The notes beneath the pieces are model-generated. The model was not told where the DNA came from, made no database searches, and worked only from the letters and a program-made list of their open reading frames with translations. From Flavonifractor sp. An10 (GTDB lineage: Bacteria > Bacillota > Clostridia > Oscillospirales > Oscillospiraceae), in NCBI RefSeq assembly GCF_002161215.1, contig NZ_NFMB01000001.1, forward strand, positions 62,001 through 126,000: a DNA stretch of 64,000 nucleotides, in the 5' to 3' direction. This document shows positions 39,201 to 46,896 of the stretch, piece after piece; position 1 is the first letter of the stretch, and each line of letters starts with the position of its first letter. The translations under genes and the position numbers were made by a program.

Positions 39201-39996
39201 CGGCGTCATCCTCCTCGAACTCGTCCTCGTCGTCCGCATCCTCTGCCGCCTGCTCGGCCAGCTCCATCTGCTCCAGGGCGTCCAGCACCTTGTTAAGTGA
39301 GGCGGTGTACTTGGGATTGCAGTATTTGATGGCCTGGAACATCCCGCCCTCGGTGGCGCAGCGGTCGATCTCCTTACCATAGGGCAGAAGGCCGTCAAAG
39401 CCGCCAATGATATAGCCCATTTCATCCAGAGCGTGGAAGGGGCGGGCCATGCCGGCAAAAGTTATGTGCCGGTCATAATGGAACCGGCCATCTACCAGCA
39501 GGGGCTGATGGGCCTTCAGATAGTTGACGCCCTTTAAGTCGGGGGTAAGCAGGCGGATGACCAGATCACCGGACTCGATTGCTGCCGGAGTGAACACATT
39601 GGTCATGCTGGAACTGCAGTCCAGAATGACGAAATCCACCAGCTTTGCGGCAGCGTTGACCAGCTGGAGTACCATAGCATATTTGACTTCCGGATAGCTC
39701 AGCGGATTCTCACCGGCGGAATAGCCCATCAGGCCGATGAAAGGATAGCTTTTGAGCACCGTAACATGGCTTGCCACCAGTGTGGTGTCGATCTCCACGC
39801 TGCTCAGGACCTGCCCCACCGAGGCGTTGGTCTGGATGATCTGCTCCGGCAGCCAGACCGGGAGCATGGGGACGCTGATCTCCGCGTTGATGATGATGGC
39901 TTTCCGCTTGTCGCGGGTCAGGGCTTTTGCCAGGATGCAGGAAAACATGCTTTTCCCGCTCCCCGGGCTGCCCCAGACAGTAATGACTTTTCCCAT
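39193..39996 (-). CDS. TadZ/CpaE-like ParA-type ATPase
   Basis: The 267-residue protein starts MGKVITVWGSPGSGKS, a P-loop at residues 9-16, followed by AIIINAEISVPMLPVWLP and a second strand AKLVDFVILDCSSSMTNVF typical of MinD/ParA-like ATPases. TadZ/CpaE proteins place the pilus machine at a site in the cell. The C-terminus is a long acidic tail (AEDADDEDEFEEDDADE). ATG 39996 has AAAGGAG upstream. It is followed directly by TadA. Confidence 0.82.
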   Translation of the reverse strand: MGKVITVWGSPGSGKSMFSCILAKALTRDKRKAIIINAEISVPMLPVWLPEQIIQTNASVGQVLSSVEIDTTLVASHVTVLKSYPFIGLMGYSAGENPLSYPEVKYAMVLQLVNAAAKLVDFVILDCSSSMTNVFTPAAIESGDLVIRLLTPDLKGVNYLKAHQPLLVDGRFHYDRHITFAGMARPFHALDEMGYIIGGFDGLLPYGKEIDRCATEGGMFQAIKYCNPKYTASLNKVLDALEQMELAEQAAEDADDEDEFEEDDADE

Positions 39997-40027
39997 AGGA
40001 AACTCCTTTCCCAAGGGTGGAATGCCC

Positions 40028-40055
40028 TTGACTTTTTGCAAAACAAATGTATAAT
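40028..40055 (+). promoter_or_regulatory. Sigma-A-type promoter for the AAA ATPase gene
   Basis: -35 TTGACT (40028-40033) and -10 TATAAT (40050-40055) with a 16-nt spacer, forward strand. It lies upstream of the divergent TadZ-like gene and gives the ATPase gene its own transcript. Confidence 0.8.
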
Positions 40056-40065
40056 ATAAGATAGA

Positions 40066-40089
40066 TTATCATAAAATGAATTATGATAA
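40066..40089. promoter_or_regulatory. 9-bp palindrome between promoter and start of the AAA ATPase gene
   Basis: TTATCATAA (40066-40074) and TTATGATAA (40081-40089) are perfect inverted repeats with a 6-nt centre, running into the AAAGGAGG ribosome site. It could be an operator just downstream of the -10 or a hairpin masking the site. Confidence 0.65.
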
Positions 40090-40102
40090 AGGAGGCGTTA
40101 AC

Positions 40103-41527
40103 ATGAAGTTTATCGGCAGACAACGAGAACTGGAGTCTCTTGAAAGGGAATACCAAAAAGACAGCAGCTTTGTTGTGATTTACGGCAGGCGGCGTGTAGG
40201 AAAAACAACACTAATTAAAGAATTTATCAAGAGTAAGCTGGCATTCTACTTTCTCGCAACGGAGGAAGTGGAATCACAAAGCATAAAACGGCTGTCTGGT
40301 GTTGTGTCCCGGGTAACACGGAATCCGTTGCTGCAGCGTGCAGCCTTTTCCGACTGGCTGGATTTGTTCCATATCATTGCGGAATTCCGGCCGGAGGAAA
40401 AGAAAGTCCTGGTTATTGATGAATTTCCCTATCTGGTTAAGTCCAATCCGGCGTTCCCGTCTATTCTGCAAAACGCATGGGACGAAGTTCTCAAGGACAG
40501 CAATGTGATGCTGATTCTTTGCGGCTCCTTGATTGGAATGATGCAAAAACACGCGCTGTCTTATGACAGCCCCCTGTATGGCCGCCGGACTGCACAGATC
40601 CGGTTGGCGCCTTTGTCGTTCCCGGATGTGTATGCCGCTCAGCATCTTTCTTTTGAGCGTGCGGTGGAGCAATATGCGATTACCGGCGGCGTACCCAAAT
40701 ATCTGGAGTTTTTCAACGATCAGGAAGGACTGCTGGAACAGGTGGAGTCTGCGGTTCTCTCGAAGAACGGTTTTCTGTATGAAGAACCAAACTTTCTGCT
40801 GAAAGATGAAGTGGTATCCGCTGTCAACTATTTTTCCATTATCCGCGTGATGGCGGATGGAAACCACAAGCTGGGGAAAATTGCGGGAGCTCTGGGGACA
40901 GAAACTTCCGCGCTGACGCCATATCTTTCCACGCTCAGCGACCTTGGCTTTGTCGTGAAGGAAACGCCGGTTACGGAGAAAAATCCGGAGAAGTCCCGTA
41001 AAGGCCTTTATTTCATCTCTGATAACTTTGTGCGTTTCTGGTTCCGGTATGTCTATCCATATAAAGGGGAACTGGAACTGGACAATACGCAGATTGTTCT
41101 GGATGAAATCCGAAAAGACTTCGTACAGAAGTTTGTGGCCTTCGCCTATGAAGATGTCTGCAGATCCATTTTTGCAGACCTTTGCAGGGAAGGTGCCATT
41201 GACTTTGTTCCCTCGCGGATCGGAGCTTACTGGCTGAATGATTTGGACAGCGATACGGAAATTGATGTGATGGCGGTGGACCATCAAAACAAGCGATTCT
41301 TTGCCGGCGAGTGCAAATACCACAATAAGCCGGTGGATGCGCCTGTCTTTTTTGCTCTCCGCGATAAGGTGCAGGCTTCTGGCGAAATCCAAAAGGTATG
41401 GAAAGGCTATCAGCCTATTTTTGGGATATTTTCTAAAAGCGGTTTTACCCAGCGTCTTGTTGACTTGGGCAAAGAAAATCCACAGCTTTTCCTGATTAAC
41501 GAGGATCATCTTTCTACCCAGCAGTGA
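40103..41527 (+). CDS. ATPase_2/DUF234-type AAA ATPase
   Basis: The 474-residue protein has an N-terminal STAND-like ATPase (Walker A GRRRVGKTT at 28-36, Walker B VLVIDEFPYL, sensor LCGSLIGMM), a winged-helix part (LGKIAGALGTETSALTPYLS) and a C-terminal DUF234 domain with DVMAVDHQNKRFFAGECKYH, whose D..ECK pattern resembles a PD-(D/E)xK nuclease core. Such proteins are common in archaea and gut anaerobes; function is not established. ATG 40103 follows AAAGGAGG. It is the only forward gene inside the reverse-strand pilus locus and carries its own promoter, palindrome and terminator. Confidence 0.88.
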   Translation: MKFIGRQRELESLEREYQKDSSFVVIYGRRRVGKTTLIKEFIKSKLAFYFLATEEVESQSIKRLSGVVSRVTRNPLLQRAAFSDWLDLFHIIAEFRPEEKKVLVIDEFPYLVKSNPAFPSILQNAWDEVLKDSNVMLILCGSLIGMMQKHALSYDSPLYGRRTAQIRLAPLSFPDVYAAQHLSFERAVEQYAITGGVPKYLEFFNDQEGLLEQVESAVLSKNGFLYEEPNFLLKDEVVSAVNYFSIIRVMADGNHKLGKIAGALGTETSALTPYLSTLSDLGFVVKETPVTEKNPEKSRKGLYFISDNFVRFWFRYVYPYKGELELDNTQIVLDEIRKDFVQKFVAFAYEDVCRSIFADLCREGAIDFVPSRIGAYWLNDLDSDTEIDVMAVDHQNKRFFAGECKYHNKPVDAPVFFALRDKVQASGEIQKVWKGYQPIFGIFSKSGFTQRLVDLGKENPQLFLINEDHLSTQQ

Positions 41528-41533
41528 GGAATC

Positions 41534-41562
41534 GGGCGGTGAATCTGTTCACCGCCCATTTT
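41534..41562 (+). terminator. Terminator of the AAA ATPase gene
   Basis: Perfect 10-bp stem GGGCGGTGAA/TTCACCGCCC with a TCTG loop, followed by ATTTTTATT, where it meets the stop of the CpaB-like gene on the other strand. Confidence 0.9.
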
Positions 41563-42434
41563 TATTCGCCGTCTTCCGGGATGCTGTCCGCAGGAGTTGT
41601 TTCCACACCGCCTTCCGTATTTTCGGTGCCCGCTTCGCCTGTGGACTCGCTATCTGCGGCGCCTTCAGCAGTTTCTCCGCCATCCTGGCTTTCAGCATTT
41701 TCTTCAACCAGTGTTTCGGGGAAGTAGATCTCCTGAAGCGTCTTGTCCTGCTCAGCCAGCAGTTCCTCGGCCAGCTGGTCGTTGTTGCGGGAGATCAGCG
41801 CCACATGGGCCACGCCGTCATTTTCCATCTCGGTAATGATACGGGCCTGCTCCGGGCTTGCCAGCACAGTGATGGTGGCAGACTGCTGCGGCTCTTCGTC
41901 CTCGGTAGGCTCCTTGGTGTTGTCCACATTGATACCGTCAGAGTCGGTGACCGACAGCACCTTGACAAAGCGCAGTTCCGGCACCTCTTCCGCCGTCTCC
42001 AGGAAGTGATAAATGCGGATGATGTCGCCCGGCTGCAGCTTATCCGACAGGCCGGAGGCCAGCGTTTTTACAGTCAGCGAGATGGCGACCTTGCCGGAGG
42101 GAATATCGTTGAGCGCCACATCCGAGGAAACAGGTACGGTGCTGACCTTGCTGGTGAGGATATAGTCGCCTGCGGCCAGGTCGGCTGTTACATACAGGCC
42201 CTCCACATCCTCCATGCTGTGGGCCACATTGGACGGGAGATTGTACCCGCCCACTTCTACGACTTCGGCATTGTCGCTGGTGATCTTTTCGCCTTTCAGC
42301 ACCGGCTGGGTGATGCGGACGATCTCCGTCTTGCCGTTGGTCTGCCGGGCAATGGTGGGCAGTGCCACAAATGCGATGACCGCCGCCAGAACCAGGGACA
42401 GAATGCCGAAGATAAATCGGTTGTTGAGTTTCAT
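41562..42434 (-). CDS. CpaB/RcpC-like pilus protein (SAF domain)
   Basis: The 290-residue protein has an N-terminal membrane anchor (residues 8-28), then a SAF-type beta-clip region (PVLKGEKITSDNAEVVEVGG, AAGDYILTSKVST), SLTVKTLASGLSDKLQPGDI and an acidic Ser/Glu-rich C-terminus after about 235. CpaB/RcpC proteins act in Tad pilus assembly at the cell envelope. ATG 42434 is chosen for AGGAG 9 nt upstream. The acidic low-complexity end may span the cell wall. Confidence 0.82.
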   Translation of the reverse strand: MKLNNRFIFGILSLVLAAVIAFVALPTIARQTNGKTEIVRITQPVLKGEKITSDNAEVVEVGGYNLPSNVAHSMEDVEGLYVTADLAAGDYILTSKVSTVPVSSDVALNDIPSGKVAISLTVKTLASGLSDKLQPGDIIRIYHFLETAEEVPELRFVKVLSVTDSDGINVDNTKEPTEDEEPQQSATITVLASPEQARIITEMENDGVAHVALISRNNDQLAEELLAEQDKTLQEIYFPETLVEENAESQDGGETAEGAADSESTGEAGTENTEGGVETTPADSIPEDGE

Positions 42435-42448
42435 AAGCATCTCTCCTG

Positions 42449-42958
42449 TCATAAAAATAGTTCAGCCAGCGTCGCCACAGAGCAGCCGCAGGCCAGAAAA
42501 GGTAAAAACGGGATCGCGGTGGGCTGTTTGTCCCGCAAGAGCCGCCGATACAGCAGCACCACCGGCATGGCGAAGCCGGCGGCTACCAAAAATACCAGGG
42601 CCATGCCGGAGGGGCCATAGACCAGACCCAGTACCCCGCAGAATTTGATATCCCCGCCTCCCATACCGCTGCCGCCGGTCGCCATAGCAGCGGCCAGCGG
42701 AATGCAGAAGCCCAGCAGCGCACCCACCAGAGCCTCGGCCACAACGGGCCAGATAAAAATAGGCGTCCGGTCATACTCCAGAATGAAGCAGACCTGGATC
42801 AGCGGGGCCAGCGCGGCCAGGGGGATAAAAAAGACGAGCGCCCGGTCGGGCACCCGCCTGTATAGGATGTCATAGACGGCAAAGCCCGTCACCACCAGAA
42901 AAACAGTGAGCAGGTAGGCCATCCACACATTACTCTCGATTGGTGTACCAGTCATCAT
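42449..42958 (-). CDS. Prepilin peptidase (A24, TadV/CpaA-like)
   Basis: The 169-residue membrane protein has about six helices and both aspartates of the A24 family: Asp30 in VYDILYRRVPD and Asp103 in the GGGDIK motif. It would cleave the leader of the small pilin and pseudopilins on the cytoplasmic side. The start is one of two adjacent ATGs at 42958/42955 behind GGGAG, inside the end of the surface protein gene (29-nt overlap), so the two are coupled. It lacks the N-terminal methylase domain of larger prepilin peptidases, as usual for TadV. Confidence 0.88.
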   Translation of the reverse strand: MMTGTPIESNVWMAYLLTVFLVVTGFAVYDILYRRVPDRALVFFIPLAALAPLIQVCFILEYDRTPIFIWPVVAEALVGALLGFCIPLAAAMATGGSGMGGGDIKFCGVLGLVYGPSGMALVFLVAAGFAMPVVLLYRRLLRDKQPTAIPFLPFLACGCSVATLAELFL

Positions 42959-44630
42959 AGAGGCTCCCGTCAATGGAAACATAGTCATTCAGGTTGATAC
43001 TCAGCATCCCGTCCGGCGTCCAGGTATCCCAGACCTGGGTGAAGACGGTGTAGTTCGTCGCATCCGGGAACCAGATGGGGGTAAAGTGCACTTCCCGGCT
43101 GTAAGTAGAGAACTCATTGGGCTGGAAAGTGAATTTGGCGCTCCGGCCGCAGGACACTCGCTGCAGCAGGCGGAGATAGGTTTCATACTGGAACTCCGGG
43201 AACACCGAAAAGGCCGTCTGCGGATGGGTGATGTGGCTGGTGGGCGCGTCGGTGGAGAGCGTGGCGGTCACATCCTGCTTGACGCCGTACCCGCTCTTCA
43301 TGGACTTTCCGGAGGCCGTCGGCACAATATCGTCCGGCATCAGGGACATGACGCCGCTGATGGAGGCGGAATAGCCGGTGTACTCATATTCCCAGTAGCC
43401 TTCATCCACCCAATGCCCACCGTCTTCCCCGTGATCGCACCACACCCATACCGGCACCCAGTAGCAGCTCCAGACGCCCCAGTTGGCCGTGAGTTTCTGC
43501 GTTTCATTGGGCAGGGACGGCACAGTATAGGAGGGATTGGTGTCTGTGGCTACCGGGTCGGGCGGGATATGTTCGTTCAGGTCCACGATCTTTGCCACAA
43601 AGGTATCCTGGGCAGTATAGGCGCCGCTGACGGATACCGTGATGGTGACTGTCTGCGGTGTAGTGGGGGTATGCCACTTGACCCAGACTACCTGGCTATC
43701 GCCAGCGGGGATTACGATATCGTTGACGCGATAGGTGGTGCCGAGGATATGGAAGGTCACCGAAGCGGGATTATCCGGCGTCAGGTCGGTATCCGTCCGC
43801 AGGGTGACAGAGGTGATGACATCGGTATCCACCCGGTACTCCACATCAGGGGCCTCGATCTCACCCTCGGGCGGGGCTTCATCAAACCAGACGATGCCGA
43901 CGCCAAGTGTATTGATGATGTCGGAATTGTTTTGCGTCCCGGTGGTGTTGCCGGTCCAGGCGGAAATGCCAAGATCGCTGAACTCCAGAAACATGGACAG
44001 CGGCAGGTTCTTATGGGTCAGCGAGGTCATGGTTCGGCGCAGGTTGCCGCCGGACATCTGATCGTAAAGGCCAGCCTCAGTGGCTGTCATGCAGTAATAC
44101 TGGCCGTTGTGGGTAAAGTAGGCGATGGGCTCGATCAGCAGCTTATATTCGCCGGCGATCATCCGCTCGTAGTCCACGCCCGCAGCCTGGGCAACCATCA
44201 TGCAGGCGTACTCCGAGCAGAAGTACCGCTTGATGGCGTCAATGTTGCTCTGGCCTTTGCTGCTGACGATGGTGGGCATTGACTGCGCGGGCTTGATGCA
44301 GGAATAGGCCACCCCGGACTGGAGGGAGAGGCCGGAGCCGCTCAGGTACTGCAGCTTGTTGACCTTGCCGAAATGGAGGATACTGCTTTTCTGTGTCCGG
44401 TTGGAAAAGTCCAGCGGTGAGGACACGGCAGCGCCGCTTTCCGCATCCACAACCGTGATGCGCACGCCATCGTTGCCGGGATTCCAGAAGTTTGAGGATG
44501 TGCCTTGCCCCATCCCGCCGCCGCCACCGTCAATGTTCCCGTTGCCTCCCGATGCAAATGCCGTGGAGGGAACGAGGCAGAACACCAGGGCGAGGCTGCA
44601 TAAGAGGGCGAGAAGTCGTTTCAAATACAT
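42930..44630 (-). CDS. Large secreted protein of the pilus locus
   Basis: The 566-residue protein has a clear signal peptide (MYLKRLLALLCSLALVFCLV, cleavage near ASA/FASGG) and a Gly-rich start of the mature part. It then has a segment with a YFCSEYACMMVAQAAGVDYE stretch and an Ig-like beta domain (ASVTFHILGTTYRVNDIVIP). The C-terminal half is Trp/Tyr rich. No LPXTG motif or membrane tail is seen. It lies between DUF6550 and the prepilin peptidase, so it is probably exported with or displayed on the pilus, perhaps as an adhesin. I do not recognise its family. Confidence 0.75.
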   Translation of the reverse strand: MYLKRLLALLCSLALVFCLVPSTAFASGGNGNIDGGGGGMGQGTSSNFWNPGNDGVRITVVDAESGAAVSSPLDFSNRTQKSSILHFGKVNKLQYLSGSGLSLQSGVAYSCIKPAQSMPTIVSSKGQSNIDAIKRYFCSEYACMMVAQAAGVDYERMIAGEYKLLIEPIAYFTHNGQYYCMTATEAGLYDQMSGGNLRRTMTSLTHKNLPLSMFLEFSDLGISAWTGNTTGTQNNSDIINTLGVGIVWFDEAPPEGEIEAPDVEYRVDTDVITSVTLRTDTDLTPDNPASVTFHILGTTYRVNDIVIPAGDSQVVWVKWHTPTTPQTVTITVSVSGAYTAQDTFVAKIVDLNEHIPPDPVATDTNPSYTVPSLPNETQKLTANWGVWSCYWVPVWVWCDHGEDGGHWVDEGYWEYEYTGYSASISGVMSLMPDDIVPTASGKSMKSGYGVKQDVTATLSTDAPTSHITHPQTAFSVFPEFQYETYLRLLQRVSCGRSAKFTFQPNEFSTYSREVHFTPIWFPDATNYTVFTQVWDTWTPDGMLSINLNDYVSIDGSLYDDWYTNRE

Positions 44631-44656
44631 CACGCTCCGTTCTTTTTGAAAATAAG

Positions 44657-44684
44657 AAGGCCGCCACAATCCTGTGACGGCCTT
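44657..44684 (-). terminator. Hairpin between DUF6550 and the secreted protein gene
   Basis: AAGGCCGCCACA pairs with TGTGACGGCCTT (one mismatch, 4-nt loop), followed by CTTATTTTC on the reverse strand. As an internal terminator it would reduce expression of the downstream pilus genes. Confidence 0.75.
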
Positions 44685-44710
44685 TCAAGTCCATATTCAG
44701 TTGTAGGTGG

Positions 44711-45286
44711 TCAGCCGCCCATGTTGCCGACCTGCTTATTCAGATCACCGTCGCTGTCGCCGGTAGACTGCTGCACATCGCCGGGGACTACCCAGCCAAA
44801 CACCGGATCATAAACAGCGCCGCTGCCATTGCTGGAGCCGGGGGCCGGCTCATTGCTGGAAGTGGATTCCTCTTCAGGAGGGGCAGTGACTTCCGGTACT
44901 GCCGGGTCGGGATTGACCTCATGCTCTTCGCCGGGATCTTCGATCTCCGTCTTGCCTTCCGGCACAGGGGGCGGTGTTTCATCCGGCTTCTCCGTATCGG
45001 TAAAGTCGATTTCAACCTCGCCCTCAGATTCTGAGGTCACCTTGGGATATTCCTCTTCGGCGTTGGAAGACTGGCCGGGTGCATAGGCGTCTGCGCCCCC
45101 GCTCCCGTCGCCAGACTGTGCGCCGCCATCCGACCAGTCGCTGCTGGTGCTGCTGGGAGGAGATTCATCCGGCTGGAATTCTTCCGTGCGGTCCCGGCTC
45201 ACAAACCAGCAGACGCCCAGAATGGCAACGCAGAGGACGGCCAGGATTGAAACAATAAAGCCTTTGGATTGGAAAAACTTCTTCAT
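44711..45286 (-). CDS. DUF6550-like membrane-anchored protein
   Basis: The 191-residue protein has one N-terminal helix (residues 9-28, GFIVSILAVLCVAILGVCWF), then a long Ser/Glu/Pro-rich extracytoplasmic stretch, and a conserved-looking C-terminal GAVYDPVFGWVVPG. This fits the DUF6550 proteins that accompany such pilus loci in clostridial elements. ATG 45286 is the first ATG after AAAGGAG. The disordered linker may bridge the cell wall. Confidence 0.75.
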   Translation of the reverse strand: MKKFFQSKGFIVSILAVLCVAILGVCWFVSRDRTEEFQPDESPPSSTSSDWSDGGAQSGDGSGGADAYAPGQSSNAEEEYPKVTSESEGEVEIDFTDTEKPDETPPPVPEGKTEIEDPGEEHEVNPDPAVPEVTAPPEEESTSSNEPAPGSSNGSGAVYDPVFGWVVPGDVQQSTGDSDGDLNKQVGNMGG

Positions 45287-45358
45287 GTGTGTCCACACTC
45301 CTTTTTGCTGTTATATAAAGCCTATACTGCGGAGCTGACTGGAATTTCAACAGCGCCG

Positions 45359-45859
45359 CTAAAATTTGGTGTTGTGGTAGCCGGTCAGCTCCACCCGCTG
45401 GGTGATGGTGGGGTAACTGTGCCCGAACATGCGCACATAGAACTCCACATCACAATAGAAGATATACTCCACCCGGTCGCCCACCACATTGAACTCCAGG
45501 CTGATGTCGGATACCTCATAGTCCTCTGTGGAAAGCGGGATCTTTTCTGCCAGGCCGCCGGCGACAGTGGCCTCCAGCATTTCCGTATAGTCATTGCTGG
45601 AATAGAGGGTGCGCAGGTACTCCTCGAAGTTGGTCTCCCGCTGGGAGCGGTAGGTGTCCGCATAGATGGTGGCGCTCAGGTTGTTCAGCTCCATTTTGGC
45701 GCCGTTGCGGATGTTGATGCAGGTGATCCGCACCGAGGCGTACAGAAGCAGGAAAGAGATGAGCATGACGACCCCGACTACAAAGAAGCAGGCAAAGAAA
45801 GTAATCTCGCCCCGCTCGTTGCGAAGCGGCCGGCGCAGCCATGAAAGAAAACGCTTCAT
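45359..45859 (-). CDS. TadE/TadF-like pseudopilin
   Basis: The 166-residue protein has a basic start (MKRFLSWLRRPLRNERGEIT), one hydrophobic helix directly after an RGE segment (about 21-43), and a soluble domain with AKMELNNLSATIYADTYRSQ and LEFNVVGDRVEYIFYCDVEF. That is the layout of TadE/F minor pilins. ATG 45859 follows GAGGTGG. It starts 8 nt after the DUF4320 gene ends. Confidence 0.78.
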   Translation of the reverse strand: MKRFLSWLRRPLRNERGEITFFACFFVVGVVMLISFLLLYASVRITCINIRNGAKMELNNLSATIYADTYRSQRETNFEEYLRTLYSSNDYTEMLEATVAGGLAEKIPLSTEDYEVSDISLEFNVVGDRVEYIFYCDVEFYVRMFGHSYPTITQRVELTGYHNTKF

Positions 45860-45867
45860 AGGCCACC

Positions 45868-46335
45868 TCACTTCCAATAGTGCTCGCTGACGCCGGAGCC
45901 GCGGGCCACCACCGTGATGTTGACCAGATCCAGGTTCCAGAAGCCGCCCAGTTTGGCCTCGCCCTCAATGGTGATATAGAAGGGCGTCCCAAGCTGGATG
46001 GCCCGGGACATCCCGGACGGCGTAGGCGTCTTGTATGTGGCATCGATGGAGTATGTGATATTCTCCGCCCCCTCGATCTCCGAGCACAGAAAGTCAAAGA
46101 GCGAGTCGGTCTCGCTGTTGATGCCGCCGGACAGCTGGATCTGTTTGACCATCTGATCTGCCGCATGGTCTAACTCCTGTTTTGTGGAGATGATGCCGAA
46201 CAGGTCAATGATAAAGGCCAGCAGGATGACGGCGATGAAGATGAACACCACCGTGGAGAAATAGTTGGCCTCGCCCCGTTCGCTCTTCAATGTCCTGCGG
46301 ACTTTTTGCAGGAAAGTATGAATGTGAACCACCAC
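45868..46335 (-). CDS. DUF4320/TadG-like pseudopilin
   Basis: The 155-residue protein has the same layout as its neighbour: LKSERGEANYFSTVVF, one helix (about 27-48), then HAADQMVKQIQLSGGINSET and a beta-rich end (YITIEGEAKLGGFWN). It matches the DUF4320 group next to Tad genes. GTG 46335 is taken as start behind AAAGG; two further GTG/GTT codons make the exact start uncertain. It is the first gene of the pilus locus. Confidence 0.75.
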   Translation of the reverse strand: MVVHIHTFLQKVRRTLKSERGEANYFSTVVFIFIAVILLAFIIDLFGIISTKQELDHAADQMVKQIQLSGGINSETDSLFDFLCSEIEGAENITYSIDATYKTPTPSGMSRAIQLGTPFYITIEGEAKLGGFWNLDLVNITVVARGSGVSEHYWK

Positions 46336-46350
46336 CTTTACTTACAAATG

Positions 46351-46379
46351 AAAAACAGCCGTCCCGACCGGAACGGCTG
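46351..46379 (-). terminator. Leader hairpin ahead of the pilus locus
   Basis: CAGCCGT (46356-46362) pairs with ACGGCTG (46373-46379) with an inner CCG/CGG. On the reverse strand TTTTT follows. It lies between a candidate promoter and the first pilus gene, so it may act as an attenuator. Confidence 0.7.
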
Positions 46380-46403
46380 CATTACAAAGTTTTGACTGTA
46401 CCA

Positions 46404-46412
46404 AGTATAGCA
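46404..46412 (-). promoter_or_regulatory. Extended -10 promoter candidate for the pilus locus
   Basis: The reverse strand reads TGCTATACT (TGn plus -10 TATACT at 46404-46409), with no convincing -35. Transcription would begin about 20 nt before the leader hairpin at 46351-46379. Confidence 0.5.
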
Positions 46413-46487
46413 GATTTGGATTTACGGCGAAAGGGCAGGACTGCGCCAATGTATGGGCAATCCTGTGCCAATTCTTTTTAGCGATGG

Positions 46488-46530
46488 CGATTATACAAAT
46501 CCAAAATGAAATTCTAGATTTGTGTAATCG
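46488..46530. repeat. 14-bp inverted repeat in the divergent region
   Basis: CGATTATACAAATC (46488-46501) and GATTTGTGTAATCG (46517-46530) match in inverted orientation at 13 of 14 positions around a 15-nt centre. It lies where gene direction switches from reverse to forward. No T-run supports a terminator. It may be an operator, an origin of transfer or an element-end site. Confidence 0.6.
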
Positions 46531-46591
46531 AAGTCTGATAGTCAAGGGCCGAAACCACTCGAAAATGCCACTATTGAGTAATAGGAGAACA

Positions 46592-46710
46592 GAAAGGAGT
46601 TCGGCATTGAGAAAGGCCGCTTCTCTTTCCGCCTAACTGCCCCATACAGTGAGGAACGGCGGGAAGCAGCGCGGCAGTGTGCCAGAGATAACAATGCCGC
46701 TGACAGGCTG
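46592..46710 (+). pseudogene. Possible gene remnant in the intergenic region
   Basis: A forward frame without a usable start reads KEFGIEKGRFSFRLTAPYSE, then ERREAARQCARDNNAADRLK, before TGA at 46708-46710. Its regular amphipathic pattern looks like the end of a real small protein, with in-frame stops just upstream. The rest of the 560-nt gap (46336-46896) holds only the promoters, hairpin and inverted repeat listed separately. Confidence 0.3.
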
Positions 46711-46739
46711 AAATGATGTAGATTTGTTCATGAGCCCTT

Positions 46740-46748
46740 TGGTATAAT
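46740..46748 (+). promoter_or_regulatory. Extended -10 promoter candidate for the XRE-membrane gene
   Basis: TGGTATAAT on the forward strand (-10 TATAAT at 46743-46748), with a poor -35. It would give a leader of about 140 nt before the gene at 46897. Confidence 0.5.
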
Positions 46749-46896
46749 AAACTTAATCCTAAAATGCTCAAAAACATATCCGTCAGAGGGTTAAAGTGAT
46801 AAATTGATGCGAATTTTGGAATGCAACCGATAGTTGCTAAATAGTTGGTAGAATGAGAGTGCCGCTTTCGCTACAATATAGGTGGAGGTGAAGAAT

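Noticed and set aside
36876-39296. 806-codon forward open frame opposite the Tad genes
   Set aside because: It is an antisense shadow rich in His/Asp/Gly from reverse codons; tadA and tadB on the other strand are complete with motifs.
39200-39458. N-terminal extension of the TadA frame
   Set aside because: The extra 86 residues overlap the TadZ-like gene in another frame and look non-biological; ATG 39200 has a good GGAGG site.
40274-41509. 411-codon reverse frame opposite the AAA ATPase
   Set aside because: The forward gene has promoter, ribosome site, motifs and terminator; the reverse frame has none.
43086-44282. 398-codon forward frame opposite the secreted protein gene
   Set aside because: No site or domain; the reverse gene has a signal peptide and fits the operon.
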